Of a stretch of DNA of 64,000 bases, positions 9,910-19,168 are shown piece by piece. Numbering within the stretch: position 1 is the first letter of the stretch; every line of letters starts with the position of its first letter. The translations under genes and the position numbers were made by a program. This DNA is from Allobosea lathyri. GTDB lineage: Bacteria > Pseudomonadota > Alphaproteobacteria > Rhizobiales > Beijerinckiaceae. Under the pieces are notes generated by a model. That model ran no database searches. It was given only the letters and a program-made list of their open reading frames with translations, and was not told the DNA's origin. The stretch is taken from positions 62,001 through 126,000 of the forward strand of contig NZ_FNUY01000011.1 of assembly GCF_900108245.1 (NCBI RefSeq), written 5' to 3'.

Positions 9910-11301
9910 TCAGCCCTTTCGCCCGTCGCCGGTCTTGCGTCCCTGGGTGATCAGGCGGGCGCTGTGCTGGCCTGAGATGTAGCTCCAGAGCCAGCTCCAG
10001 GCGACGGCGGCGCGGCTGCGGGTTCCGATCAGGAAGAAGATGTGGGCAATGCCCCAGACCCACCATGCGATGGCGCCTCGCAGGCGCATCCAGCCGAAAT
10101 CGACCACTGCGGCCCGCTTGCCGATGGTGGCGAGGTTGCCCTGATTGCGATAGCGGAACGGTGGCGGCGCGGGCTTGTCGCCGAATCGGGCCTTGCCGCC
10201 GAGGCGGGCCTTGATCACCCGGGCGACATAGGCGCCCTGTTGCTTGGCGGCAGGAGCTACGCCAGGCACGGGCTTGCCGTCCGCCATCTTGACCGAAGCG
10301 GTGTCGCCGACGACGAAGATGTCGGGATTTCCGGGCACATTGAGATGCTCATCGACCATGACACGGCCGGCGCGGTCGGCCTCGGTGGCGAGCCATGCGG
10401 CGGCGGGCGATGCCGCCACGCCGGCAGCCCAGACGATGGTACGGCAAGCGACGAATTGCGTGCCGATCGTCAGCCCCTCAGTCGTGCATTCCGAGACCGG
10501 CGTGCCCAGGAGCAGTTCCACGCCGAGCTTTTCGAGCGCGCGCCTGGCGTAGTCCGACAGCTCCTCGGGAAAGGCGGCCAGCACGCGCGACCCGGCCTCG
10601 ATCAGCAGGATGCGGGCCTGACGTGTGTCGATATTGCGGAATTCGCGCCACAGGGTCTGCTTGGCGAGTTCGGCGATGATGCCGGCGAGTTCCACGCCGG
10701 TGGGCCCCGCGCCGATGACCGCGAAGGTCAGCAGGGCCTGCCGCTTGGCGGGATCGGTCTCGCGCTCCGCATGCTCGAAGGCCAGCAGGATGCGGCGGCG
10801 GATCGTCGTCGCGTCCTCGAGCGTCTTCAAGCCCGGCGCGACCTCCTCCCATTCGTCGCGGCCGAAATAGGAGTGCCGGGCGCCAGTCGCCAGCACCAGC
10901 GTGTCGTAGCCGATCGAGCCACCGCCTTCGAGCTGGACCAGCCGCGCCTGCGGGTCGATGCCCGTGACCTGGCCCAGCAGCGTCGTCACATCCGGCCGAT
11001 CGCGAAACAGCCGGCGTATCGGCCACGCGATCTCGGAGGTGGCGAGGATCGTGGTCGCCACCTGATATAGCAGCGGCTGGAAGAGGTGGTGGTTGCGCTG
11101 GTCGATCAGGGTGATCCTGACCCCGGCGCGTTTCAAGCCAAGGACGATCTGAAGGCCGGCAAACCCTGCGCCCACGACGACGACGTGATGGGGCTCCGAA
11201 GGCTGGGCCTCGACTGAAGAGACGGCAGGCTCGGCGGCAATGGGCGTCTGGGACATGATCGTGGGCTGCGCGTTTCCAAAGCCGGGCATCTCGCGGCGCA
11301 T
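9910..11301 (-). CDS. ndh: Type II NADH:quinone oxidoreductase (NDH-2), NAD(P)/FAD-dependent
   Basis: A flavoprotein with an N-terminal FAD-binding GAGFAGLQ motif, the NDH-2 block [13 protein letters not shown], a second dinucleotide motif [11 protein letters not shown] and the C-terminal FAD contact [11 protein letters not shown]. The extreme C-terminus is amphipathic and hydrophobic ([17 protein letters not shown]), as in monotopic NDH-2. It oxidises NADH and reduces quinone without pumping protons. The start is uncertain: an ATG at 11256 (MSQTPIA) is also plausible because the first residues of the 463-residue version are not conserved-looking. It faces ilvD and has the dehydratase six bases downstream. 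Confidence 0.85.
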   Translation of the reverse strand: MRREMPGFGNAQPTIMSQTPIAAEPAVSSVEAQPSEPHHVVVVGAGFAGLQIVLGLKRAGVRITLIDQRNHHLFQPLLYQVATTILATSEIAWPIRRLFRDRPDVTTLLGQVTGIDPQARLVQLEGGGSIGYDTLVLATGARHSYFGRDEWEEVAPGLKTLEDATTIRRRILLAFEHAERETDPAKRQALLTFAVIGAGPTGVELAGIIAELAKQTLWREFRNIDTRQARILLIEAGSRVLAAFPEELSDYARRALEKLGVELLLGTPVSECTTEGLTIGTQFVACRTIVWAAGVAASPAAAWLATEADRAGRVMVDEHLNVPGNPDIFVVGDTASVKMADGKPVPGVAPAAKQQGAYVARVIKARLGGKARFGDKPAPPPFRYRNQGNLATIGKRAAVVDFGWMRLRGAIAWWVWGIAHIFFLIGTRSRAAVAWSWLWSYISGQHSARLITQGRKTGDGRKG

Positions 11302-11430
11302 AACGATAGCGCTTTCTACGGCGTTGACGATCCCGTCCGACGGCGGGAAAATACACTGGAACGCATCTTAAGTGTCGTCAGCGGTTTGACGACCCCTTCA
11401 CATTCCCAAAACCGTCAACGGACCCTGCTC

Positions 11431-13272
11431 ATGCCCGCCTATCGCTCGCGCACAACCACCCATGGCCGCAACATGGCCGGCGCCCGCGGTCTCTGGCGCG
11501 CCACCGGCATGAAGGACAGCGATTTCGGCAAGCCGATCATCGCGGTGGTGAACTCCTTCACGCAGTTCGTGCCCGGCCATGTCCACCTCAAGGATCTCGG
11601 CCAGCTCGTGGCCCGCGAGATCGAGAAGGCCGGCGGCGTCGCCAAGGAATTCAACACCATCGCGGTAGATGACGGCATCGCCATGGGCCATGACGGCATG
11701 CTCTACAGCCTGCCCTCGCGCGAGATCATCGCCGACAGCGTCGAATACATGGTCAATGCGCATTGCGCCGACGCGATGGTCTGCATTTCCAACTGCGACA
11801 AGATCACGCCGGGCATGCTGATGGCGTCCTTGCGCCTGAATATCCCGACCGTCTTCGTCTCGGGCGGGCCGATGGAGGCCGGCAAATACATCGCCGAGGG
11901 CGTGCTCAAGAAGGTCGATCTCGTCGATGCGATGGTCGCCGCCGCCGACAGCTCGCTCTCGGATGCCGAAGTCGACGTGATCGAGCGCTCGGCCTGCCCG
12001 ACCTGCGGCTCCTGCTCGGGCATGTTCACCGCCAATTCGATGAACTGCCTGACCGAGGCGCTGGGCCTGGCGCTGCCGGGCAACGGCTCGGTGCTGGCGA
12101 CGCATGCCGATCGCAAGCGCCTCTTCGTCGAGGCCGGCCACCTGATCGTCGATATCGCCAAGCGCTATTACGAGCAGGATGACGCCTCGGTGCTGCCGCG
12201 CAATGTCGCGAGCTTCCGGGCATTCGAGAACGCGATGACGCTCGACATCGCCATGGGCGGCTCGACCAACACCGTGCTGCATCTGCTGGCTGCCGCGCAT
12301 GAGGCCGAAATCCCCTTCACCATGGCCGATATCGACCGGCTCTCGCGCGGCGTTCCCGTGGTCTGCAAGGTCGCGCCTTCCGTCGCCAACGTGCATATGG
12401 AGGACGTCCACCGCGCCGGCGGCATCATGGCGATCCTGGGCGAACTCGACCGCGCCGGGCTTATCCACACAGATCTCCCGACCGTGCACAGCACGACGTT
12501 GGCCGAGGCGCTGGAGCGCTGGGACATCGTGCGCAGCAAGAGCGAAAGCGTGCATTCCTTCTACAGCGCAGCACCAGGCGGCGTGCCGACTCAGGTCGCC
12601 TTCAGCCAGGATCGCCGCTACGAGGAACTCGATCTCGACCGCGAAAACGGCGTGATCCGCAACAAGGCTCATGCGCATTCGCAGGATGGCGGGCTGGCCG
12701 TGCTCTACGGCAATATCGCGCTCGACGGCTGCATCGTGAAGACGGCCGGCGTCGATGCCTCGATCCTGACCTTCTCCGGCGCAGCGGTGATCTTCGAGAG
12801 CCAGGACGCGGCAGTCGAGGGCATCCTGAACAACAAGGTCAAGGCCGGCGAGATCGTGCTGATCCGCTATGAGGGTCCGCGCGGCGGGCCGGGCATGCAG
12901 GAAATGCTCTACCCGACGAGCTATCTGAAATCGAAGGGCCTCGGAAAGGCCTGCGCGCTGGTGACCGACGGGCGCTTCTCGGGCGGCTCTTCGGGTCTCT
13001 CGATCGGCCATGTCTCGCCGGAAGCCGCCGAGGGCGGCGCGATCGGCCTCGTCGAGAGCGGCGATATCATCGCGATCGACATCCCCAATCGCAGCATCTC
13101 GCTGCAGGTCAGCGACGAGGAGTTGGCGCGCCGGCGTGCCGCCATGGACGCCAAGGGCAAGGACGGCTGGAAGCCGGCCGCCCCGCGCAAGCGCAAGATC
13201 ACGACGGCGCTGCGGGCCTATGCCGCCCACGCCAGCAGCGCCGCCAAGGGCGCGGTGCGCGTCGTCGACTGA
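11431..13272 (+). CDS. ilvD: Dihydroxyacid dehydratase IlvD
   Basis: This 613-residue protein catalyses the third step of valine, leucine and isoleucine synthesis, dehydrating 2,3-dihydroxy-3-methyl acids. The start [19 protein letters not shown] matches the IlvD N-terminus closely, so I preferred the ATG at 11431 over an in-frame ATG 45 bases upstream. Iron-sulfur cysteines are visible in NCDKITPGM and in [10 protein letters not shown], followed by [12 protein letters not shown]. Length fits the family (about 615). It is transcribed away from the NDH-2 gene, stands alone, and is followed by a hairpin and repeats. Confidence 0.97.
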   Translation: MPAYRSRTTTHGRNMAGARGLWRATGMKDSDFGKPIIAVVNSFTQFVPGHVHLKDLGQLVAREIEKAGGVAKEFNTIAVDDGIAMGHDGMLYSLPSREIIADSVEYMVNAHCADAMVCISNCDKITPGMLMASLRLNIPTVFVSGGPMEAGKYIAEGVLKKVDLVDAMVAAADSSLSDAEVDVIERSACPTCGSCSGMFTANSMNCLTEALGLALPGNGSVLATHADRKRLFVEAGHLIVDIAKRYYEQDDASVLPRNVASFRAFENAMTLDIAMGGSTNTVLHLLAAAHEAEIPFTMADIDRLSRGVPVVCKVAPSVANVHMEDVHRAGGIMAILGELDRAGLIHTDLPTVHSTTLAEALERWDIVRSKSESVHSFYSAAPGGVPTQVAFSQDRRYEELDLDRENGVIRNKAHAHSQDGGLAVLYGNIALDGCIVKTAGVDASILTFSGAAVIFESQDAAVEGILNNKVKAGEIVLIRYEGPRGGPGMQEMLYPTSYLKSKGLGKACALVTDGRFSGGSSGLSIGHVSPEAAEGGAIGLVESGDIIAIDIPNRSISLQVSDEELARRRAAMDAKGKDGWKPAAPRKRKITTALRAYAAHASSAAKGAVRVVD

Positions 13273-13291
13273 GGGCGATCAACGCAGGCCC

Positions 13292-13316
13292 GATCACCTG
13301 CCGCGATCAGGTGATC
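13292..13316 (+). terminator. Hairpin after ilvD, possible terminator
   Basis: GATCACCTG and CAGGTGATC form a perfect 9-bp stem around the 7-base loop CCGCGAT, 20 bases after the ilvD stop. No T-run follows, so it may act as a stabilising or Rho-assisted hairpin rather than a classic intrinsic terminator. Confidence 0.4.
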
Positions 13317-13340
13317 AGGGGCGGTTGCACCTGAACGTGC

Positions 13341-13390
13341 AGGCTTGAACGCACAGGCTTGGATGCACAGGCTTGAGTGCACAGGCTTGC
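13341..13390. repeat. 14-bp intergenic tandem repeat
   Basis: Units AGGCTTGAACGCAC, AGGCTTGGATGCAC and AGGCTTGAGTGCAC follow head to tail, then a partial AGGCTTGC. The array sits directly before the family A inverted repeat in the 322-base ilvD/glycosyltransferase spacer, which has no gene. Confidence 0.8.
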
Positions 13391-13402
13391 ATCGGAAACA
13401 CT

Positions 13403-13525
13403 CCGTCATCCTGGACAAGCGGCGAAGCCGCGCAGCTCCGGGATCCATCGTAAGGCGCCATATTTCTGCAATGACTGGGCCCTCCGATGGATCCCGGGAC
13501 GACCTGCGGTCGCCCAGGATGACGG
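13403..13525. repeat. Intergenic inverted repeat, family A (copy 2, inverted orientation)
   Basis: Arms CCGTCATCCTGG and CCAGGATGACGG are complementary, as are the internal GGGATCCATC/GATGGATCCC blocks. Relative to copies at 2351 and 57186 the GGCGAAGCCG-containing arm comes first, so the element is in the opposite orientation. It lies between convergent genes. Confidence 0.8.
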
Positions 13526-13594
13526 CGTGTTTCCTAGCATCGGCAGCAGATGCGTAGCGGTCCCTTGATGAGGGCTCCAAGCTTCCGACCCCTC

Positions 13595-14833
13595 CTAGGC
13601 GACGTCGACCCAGGCTGCCTGCGCGGCGTGGTGATCGCTTTGCGCCGCGAGCCGCTCGATGAAGCCGATCTGGCGATCGAGGCAGGTTTCGAGCTCGAAG
13701 CGCGCCTGCACCGTGGCGCGGGCGGCACGGCGCAGGCCCTCGGCTTCGCCCTGCCGTTCGAGCGCCTCGATGATCGTGCCGGCGATAGCCGATTCGTCAT
13801 GGAACGGCGCCAGCAGGCCGTTGCGGCGATCGGCGATCACCTCTTGCACCGGCGGCGTGCGTGAGCCGACGATCAGGCAGCCGCAGGCCATCGCCTCCAG
13901 CAACGACCAGGAGAGCACGAACGGCACGGTCAGATAGACATGTGCCGCCGAGACCTGGAACAGGCGGCGCAGGGTGTCATGCGCCAGCCAGGGGATGTGG
14001 ATAAGTCGTTCGCCGAGGCCCGCTTCCTGCGTCATCACCTCGCGCCAAGGCCGGCCGTCCAGGCGCGGCCGGCCGTAACCCGCCCCATCGCCACCGACAA
14101 CGACGAAGCGCGCGTCGGGGCGCGCCTGCGCAACCCGTGCTGCGGCCGCGATAAACTGTGGATAGCCGCGATAGGGGTCGAGATCGCGTGCCACGAAGGT
14201 GACCACCTCGTCGCTGCGGCGGAGCGATTGGCCGTCCGGCAGGACAAACACAGCCTCTGGATCGGGACGACAGAGCCGCGTGTCGATGCCGTCATGGCAG
14301 ATCGCGATGCGGTCGCGAATGCTCTGTGGATATTGCCGGTGCTGCCAGCGTGTCGGCGTATAGGCCGCGTCGACCGCCTGCAACGTCAGCAATTGCGCGG
14401 CGTTGCGCATCCGCAGCCGCATCAGCTCCGAATCGGACACCCCGGCATCGGAGCCGAAATCGAGATCCGAGTTCTGGCCGTTATAATAATACTCGCAATA
14501 GCCGAGCACGGGGGTGTCGGGCAGCGCATCCTTGGCGAAGAGAAGCCCGCCCCAGCCGGTATGCCCGACGATGACGTCCGGCCGTTCGTCGCGATGCAGC
14601 CGCTTCAGGATGGCGGCCACGGCCTCGCCGGTGCGGACATGATAATCCGTCGCGGCGAGATTGGGGCTCGCCGTCACGCTGCCGCTGACAGCGTAGGGAA
14701 TCTGGCGCAGGCCGGGACGCTGCGTCTCGACATGCTCCGTCACGAGCGTGACCTCGGCGCCCTCGCCGAGGAGACGTCCGATCAGGTGAGCGAATTGACC
14801 AGATCCTGAACGATGAACGAATAGGACGCGCAT
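13595..14833 (-). CDS. Glycosyltransferase family 4-like protein
   Basis: A 412-residue cytoplasmic GT-B glycosyltransferase. It starts MRVLFVHRSGSGQFAHLIGR, shows VIVGHTGWGGLLF in the N-terminal Rossmann domain, and has the C-terminal donor-binding pattern with FVARDLDPYRGYPQFIAAA and PFVLSWSLLEAMACGCLIVG, where the E of LLEAM matches the second Glu of the EX7E motif. I chose the ATG at 14833; it lies inside the regulator gene, so the two frames overlap by 52 bases. It probably adds a sugar to the polysaccharide or glycan made by the locus to its right. Confidence 0.85.
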   Translation of the reverse strand: MRVLFVHRSGSGQFAHLIGRLLGEGAEVTLVTEHVETQRPGLRQIPYAVSGSVTASPNLAATDYHVRTGEAVAAILKRLHRDERPDVIVGHTGWGGLLFAKDALPDTPVLGYCEYYYNGQNSDLDFGSDAGVSDSELMRLRMRNAAQLLTLQAVDAAYTPTRWQHRQYPQSIRDRIAICHDGIDTRLCRPDPEAVFVLPDGQSLRRSDEVVTFVARDLDPYRGYPQFIAAAARVAQARPDARFVVVGGDGAGYGRPRLDGRPWREVMTQEAGLGERLIHIPWLAHDTLRRLFQVSAAHVYLTVPFVLSWSLLEAMACGCLIVGSRTPPVQEVIADRRNGLLAPFHDESAIAGTIIEALERQGEAEGLRRAARATVQARFELETCLDRQIGFIERLAAQSDHHAAQAAWVDVA

Positions 14834-15414
14834 GACGCCAGCAGAACTCCTCCATAGCGCAGAGCGTCGCTCCACAATTGTTCGAGGCGGCGCAATGTGT
14901 CGTAGGTGGTCTGCATCTCCGGCTCGAGGTCGAGATCCTGACCCGGCCCGAACTGGTTGGTCTCGTCGAGCATCTTCAGCCGCTCGCACAGCAGTTGGCC
15001 CTTGGTCGACAGCGAGATTCGCGCCAGGCGACGGTCGCGCGGCGAGGCCCCGCGATCGAGATAGCCGCTCTCGACCAGCTGCTTGAGATTGTATGAGGCG
15101 TTGGAGCCAAGATAGTAGCCGCGGTCGAGCAGGTCGCGCACCGCGATCTCCCCGGTGCCGATATTCAGCAGCACCATGACCTGCGACGGCGAGACGTCAT
15201 CGACGCCCAACCGGGTCAATTCCAGCCGCAGATAATCCAGAAAGCGCCTGTGAACCCGGTCGATCAGGCGCGCCAGATCGAGCTGGGTGACCGAATGTCG
15301 CGAAATTCCGTTCGAAATTCCATTGCCCGAATCAACCCTTTTTTCCGCCCGGCCATTATGGCCGTTAAGGGCCGGGCCCAGGGAATGGGCGCCGTATTGC
15401 GGTTTCGAATGCAT
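14782..15414 (-). CDS. MarR-type winged-helix transcriptional regulator (WggR/ExpG- or LdtR-like)
   Basis: A 210-residue protein whose central part is a winged helix: VSPSQVMVLLNIGTGEIAVR, then RGYYLGSNASYNLKQLVESG, the recognition helix, then a basic wing (GASPRDRRLARI). The RGYYLGSN sequence recalls LdtR/ExpG-type regulators of rhizobia. I chose the ATG at 15414, with GGAG about eight bases upstream. The gene diverges from a type I secretion operon; in S. meliloti a MarR-type regulator (ExpG/WggR) activates the galactoglucan genes, so control of this locus is a fair inference. The C-terminus overlaps the downstream glycosyltransferase start. Confidence 0.82.
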   Translation of the reverse strand: MHSKPQYGAHSLGPALNGHNGRAEKRVDSGNGISNGISRHSVTQLDLARLIDRVHRRFLDYLRLELTRLGVDDVSPSQVMVLLNIGTGEIAVRDLLDRGYYLGSNASYNLKQLVESGYLDRGASPRDRRLARISLSTKGQLLCERLKMLDETNQFGPGQDLDLEPEMQTTYDTLRRLEQLWSDALRYGGVLLASCASYSFIVQDLVNSLT

Positions 15415-15753
15415 TCTCTGCTCCGCCTGACTTGAAAATGGGCACCCCGCCCGTCCAACACTCCTTCTGGAGCTAAATAGCGTGTACGCAAAGCACATGC
15501 CACACGGCAAATGTTAAAACTACAATTGTAGCGATTTTGAGATAAGTATAAAACTGTTTCAAAATTCAAAATATTGCATCATCCTGCCATATTCTCATAA
15601 GATAAGGGCCAGTGTTGCCCAATCTATATGTCACACTAACGACACCAACTTGATGGTATGTTTCCAATACAGCCCCATCACCATTAACTATCTTACCTTA
15701 AGTGATGCCGCGCCTCGCGTGCCACTCCCGCCTCGCCTTTGACGGAGCTCTGA
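15415..15753. promoter_or_regulatory. Divergent regulatory region between MarR-type regulator and type I secretion genes, with palindrome
   Basis: This 339-base spacer is distinctly AT-rich from about 15480 to 15720, unlike the coding DNA on both sides, and should carry promoters in both directions. It contains the perfect 12-bp palindrome CTACAATTGTAG at 15520-15531, a good candidate operator for the dimeric regulator encoded at its left edge. A GGAG lies just before the ATG at 15754. No gene is visible in it. Confidence 0.6.
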
Positions 15754-17505
15754 ATGAAGGTCGCAGCCCTGGCGCCCGATGGTCTGATCCGTGAATTGCA
15801 GCGCTCTTTTGCCGGCGGCCTCGCTTACGCGGCCTTCCTGAGCTTCTGCGTCAACGTCCTGCTGCTGACCGTGCCGCTGTTCATGGTTCAGGTGCAGGAC
15901 CGCGTCATCGTCAGCCGCAGCTTCGACACGCTGACCATGCTGCTGGTGATCGCTTTTGGCGGTCTCGCGCTCTATGGCGTGGTCGAATTCATCCGCTCGC
16001 TGACTTTCCAGACCATGGCGAGCCTGTTCGCGCGCCGGCTCAATCTGCCGGCGCTGGAAGCCGCGGTCAGCTCCTCGCTCGAGCAGGGCTCGGCGCAGGC
16101 GACGCAGGCGATTCGCGACCTCAACGACATCCGCTATTTCATCGCCAGCTCAGCGATCGCGACCCCTCTGGAAGCGATGTGGTCGCCGATCTTCCTGGCG
16201 GTCCTGTTCGCCTTCCATCCGATCTACGGGCTCGTCGGCGCGGCCTCGCTGCTGGTCCTGCTGCTGCTGGGCGTGCTCTCGGATGTCCTGACCCGGCGCG
16301 TGCTGAAGGAGGCCAATGAGGAGGGCGTCGCCAGCATCAACGATGTCGGCGCCAGCCTGCGGCATGCCGAGACGATCGAGGCCATGGGCATGCTCCCGGC
16401 GCTGGCCAAGCGCTGGCGCATCCGACAGGTCGCCATGATCGAACATCTCGATCTCGGGACCCGCCGGGGCAAGTTCATCGCAGCCCTCACCCGCACCTCG
16501 CGCATGACGATGCAGCTGGCGATCTACGCCACCGGCGCAACGCTGATCATCAAGAACGAGGTCTCCGTCGGCACCTTGATGGCGGCGAGCATCCTGCTCG
16601 GACGCCTGCTCGCTCCGTTCGATTCGATGATCGCCGACTGGCGGCAATGGGTGCTGGCGGCGGCGGCCTGGAAGCGGGTGCGCGAGCTCCTGCTGCTGCG
16701 CTCGTCGCTGCGCCAGACCACAGAAACTCCCCCGACCGAAGGCGATCTCGTGATCGACCGCGTCGTCTTCGCGCCGTCGGGCTCCGAGCAGACCGTGATC
16801 AAGGGCATCTCGTTCTCGCTTGCGCCGGGCGAAGTGCTCGGCATCGTCGGCCCCTCGGGCGCCGGCAAGTCGACACTGGCGCGCCTGCTGGTCGGCGTGC
16901 TCAAGCCCAATGTCGGCGGCGTCTATCTCGACGGCCACAACGTCTATCTCTGGGAGCGCGCCTCCTTCGGCGCCATGGTCGGCTACCTCCCGCAATCGGT
17001 ATCGCTTCTGAACGGCACCATCGCCGAAAACATCGCCCGCATGCGCACGCCCGACCCGCAGGCGATCCTCGAAGCATCGCGCATCGCCGGCGTCCACGAG
17101 CTGATCGGGCGGATGCCGCTCGGCTACGACACGAACGTCAATGACGGCGATTTCAAGCTTTCGGGCGGCCAGCGCCAGCGGATCGGGCTGGCCCGGGCGC
17201 TGTATGGCCTGCCGCGGCTCCTGGTGCTGGACGAACCCAACTCCAATCTCGATGCCGAGGGCGAACAGAGCCTGGTCCGCGCCGTCAATGCCGCGCGCGA
17301 CAGCGGCGCTATGGTCGTGCTGATCGCGCATCGCCCGTCGATCATGCAGGTCGTCGACAAGATCCTGGTGCTGCGCGAAGGCCGAATCGCCCAGTTCGGG
17401 CCCCGTTCGGCCATTGCCGGCATGATCACGCCCGGCGGCCTCGTCGAGATCGAGCCGAACAAGCGCCAGGATCAGGCTCCCAAGCCTCGCGAGGTGACGG
17501 CATGA
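15754..17505 (+). CDS. Type I secretion system permease/ATPase (PrtD/HlyB-like)
   Basis: A 583-residue inner-membrane exporter subunit. The N-terminal half carries the membrane domain, with hydrophobic segments such as FLSFCVNVLLLTVPLFMVQV and LLVLLLLGVL; the C-terminal half is a nucleotide-binding domain with Walker A GPSGAGKS (near residue 366), signature LSGGQRQR, Walker B LLVLDEP and the switch LIAHR. It lacks an N-terminal peptidase or C39-like domain, as in exporters of RTX proteases. It probably exports the RTX protein at 19169. The adaptor gene overlaps its stop by ATGA. No TolC-like gene lies in the window. Confidence 0.93.
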   Translation: MKVAALAPDGLIRELQRSFAGGLAYAAFLSFCVNVLLLTVPLFMVQVQDRVIVSRSFDTLTMLLVIAFGGLALYGVVEFIRSLTFQTMASLFARRLNLPALEAAVSSSLEQGSAQATQAIRDLNDIRYFIASSAIATPLEAMWSPIFLAVLFAFHPIYGLVGAASLLVLLLLGVLSDVLTRRVLKEANEEGVASINDVGASLRHAETIEAMGMLPALAKRWRIRQVAMIEHLDLGTRRGKFIAALTRTSRMTMQLAIYATGATLIIKNEVSVGTLMAASILLGRLLAPFDSMIADWRQWVLAAAAWKRVRELLLLRSSLRQTTETPPTEGDLVIDRVVFAPSGSEQTVIKGISFSLAPGEVLGIVGPSGAGKSTLARLLVGVLKPNVGGVYLDGHNVYLWERASFGAMVGYLPQSVSLLNGTIAENIARMRTPDPQAILEASRIAGVHELIGRMPLGYDTNVNDGDFKLSGGQRQRIGLARALYGLPRLLVLDEPNSNLDAEGEQSLVRAVNAARDSGAMVVLIAHRPSIMQVVDKILVLREGRIAQFGPRSAIAGMITPGGLVEIEPNKRQDQAPKPREVTA

Positions 17506-18854
17506 GCAAGATTCCCGTCTTGCGCTCTAACCGTGCGCTGGTGCCCGTCACTCCCACGGACGAACCCGAAGAGCGCATGCCATCGCTGCGCAATCTGGTT
17601 CTGGCCGGCGTCGGCTCGATCGCGATCGGCTTTGGTGCCTTCGGTGCCTGGGCGATGACGGCAAAGCTCGACAATGCGGCCGTCGCCACCGGCACCGTCG
17701 TGGTCGACAGCAAGCGCAAGACGGTCAGCCATCTCGAAGGCGGCATCCTGAAGATGCTGCTGAAGCTCGAAGGCGACCGCGTCACCAAGGACGAGCCCCT
17801 GCTGCGGCTGGAGGACGCACGCGCCCGCGCCGAACTCCAGCAGCTCCATGGCAAGCGCGTCGGCCTGGAGGCGAAGCTCGCGCGGCTCCGGGCAGAGCAG
17901 AACAACGCCAAAGAGATCGAATTCCCCGACAGCCTGGAAATGGCGGGAACGCCGATTTCGAATGTGGTCATCACGGCCGAGCGCAAGCTCTTCCAGGCCC
18001 GCATGCAGGTCTATGAGGGGCGCATCAGCATCCAGAAGCGCGTCATCGAGCAGCACCAGGCCGAGACTGAGGCGCTGCAGGCCCAAATCGAGGCGACGAA
18101 GTTCCAGCGCAGCCTTATCGACGAGGAGGTCCGCACGGTCGCCGACCTCTACGAGAAGCGCTACGCCAAGCGCACCCAGCTCGTCGAGCTTCAGACCAAG
18201 CAGAGCGAGCTTGCAGGCCGCGCCGGCGAGGCCGCCGCCCGCAAGGCCAAAGCGGAACAGGCCGTCGCAGGAGCCAATCTCGAGATCATCTCGATCAGCC
18301 TCGAACGTCAGGGCGAAGTCGCCAAGGACCTGCAGGACAGCCAGTTGCTGCTGTCGGAGGTGGTGGAGCGCATCGTCCAGGCCGAGGATGTGCTGCGCCG
18401 TCTCGTCGTCCTTTCGCCCCAGGAGGGCATCGTCGCCAATATCCGGATGCGCACGGCTGGCAGCGCGATCGCCGCCGGCGAGCCTATCCTCGACATCGTC
18501 CCCGAACGCGAGCCGCTGATCGTCGAGGCCAAGATCGACCCGCGCGACATCGATTCCGTCAAGCTCGGCGCCGAGACCCGGATCAGGCTCACCGCCTTCA
18601 ACGCAAGGCTGATGCCGCCGCTGCTCGCCAAGGTCACATATGTGGCGGCCGACCAGCTCGTCGACGAGAAAACCGGCGTGCCCTATTTCATCGTGCGCGC
18701 TGAAATCACGCCCGAGAGCCTGGCCGAAAACAAGATCACCCTACATGCCGGGCTGGCAGCCGAGGTGCTCATCGTCAACGGTTCGCGCCGGGCCGTGGAC
18801 TACCTGTTGCAGCCGTTCACCGAGAGCTTCAACCGGGCTTTCAGAGAAAAATGA
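17502..18854 (+). CDS. HlyD family type I secretion periplasmic adaptor
   Basis: A 450-residue membrane fusion protein. A single N-terminal membrane helix (about residues 30-50, LVLAGVGSIAIGFGAFGAWA) precedes the lipoyl-half motif VSHLEGGILKMLLKLEGDRV, a long alpha-helical hairpin (about residues 100-290), the second lipoyl half PQEGIVANIRMRTAGSAI and a C-terminal beta-barrel. It would connect the inner-membrane ATPase to an outer-membrane TolC-type channel encoded elsewhere. The ATGA overlap with the ATPase gene shows that the two are one translational unit. Confidence 0.94.
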   Translation: MSKIPVLRSNRALVPVTPTDEPEERMPSLRNLVLAGVGSIAIGFGAFGAWAMTAKLDNAAVATGTVVVDSKRKTVSHLEGGILKMLLKLEGDRVTKDEPLLRLEDARARAELQQLHGKRVGLEAKLARLRAEQNNAKEIEFPDSLEMAGTPISNVVITAERKLFQARMQVYEGRISIQKRVIEQHQAETEALQAQIEATKFQRSLIDEEVRTVADLYEKRYAKRTQLVELQTKQSELAGRAGEAAARKAKAEQAVAGANLEIISISLERQGEVAKDLQDSQLLLSEVVERIVQAEDVLRRLVVLSPQEGIVANIRMRTAGSAIAAGEPILDIVPEREPLIVEAKIDPRDIDSVKLGAETRIRLTAFNARLMPPLLAKVTYVAADQLVDEKTGVPYFIVRAEITPESLAENKITLHAGLAAEVLIVNGSRRAVDYLLQPFTESFNRAFREK

Positions 18855-19168
18855 ACCAGATTCACCGGATATTTAAGTATTGATAAAATCGTAAGAATTA
18901 GAAATTTGAATGTCGCCTGACCGTATATTTCGAATTTAGAAGTATATCGCAGCCAAACCAAACTCGTAATATGGATGTATATAATTTAAAGCTTGCTGCA
19001 TCGCAAAATGGTCACAATAAATAGCTTGCTGCGGTGCACATATTAGCTACTCTCGTAGACGTCGAGCGGTGACGGACCTTTGCTGTCTGTCACCGGAACG
19101 GCGCCCATTGTCGGGTGATGGCGAGATCGCCGGCCCGCGGGCGCATCCAGATCGCCTAGGAGGTGACA
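18855..19168 (+). promoter_or_regulatory. AT-rich leader of the RTX gene with direct repeats
   Basis: The 314 bases between the adaptor and RTX genes hold no convincing gene. The first 200 bases are strongly AT-rich. The decamer AGCTTGCTGC occurs at 18990-18999 and again at 19023-19032, exactly 33 bases (about three helical turns) apart, each followed three bases later by GCA. Such spacing suits binding of an activator on one face of the DNA. A strong AGGAGG lies at 19158-19163, five bases before the ATG. The RTX gene therefore probably has its own promoter. Confidence 0.55.

Noticed and set aside
11398-13230. 610-codon open frame antisense to ilvD
   Set aside because: A shadow of GC-rich codon usage; ilvD on the plus strand is unambiguous.
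13341-13525. Possible CRISPR array (repeats after ilvD)
   Set aside because: The units are contiguous 14-mers without spacers, followed by an inverted repeat; no cas genes are nearby.
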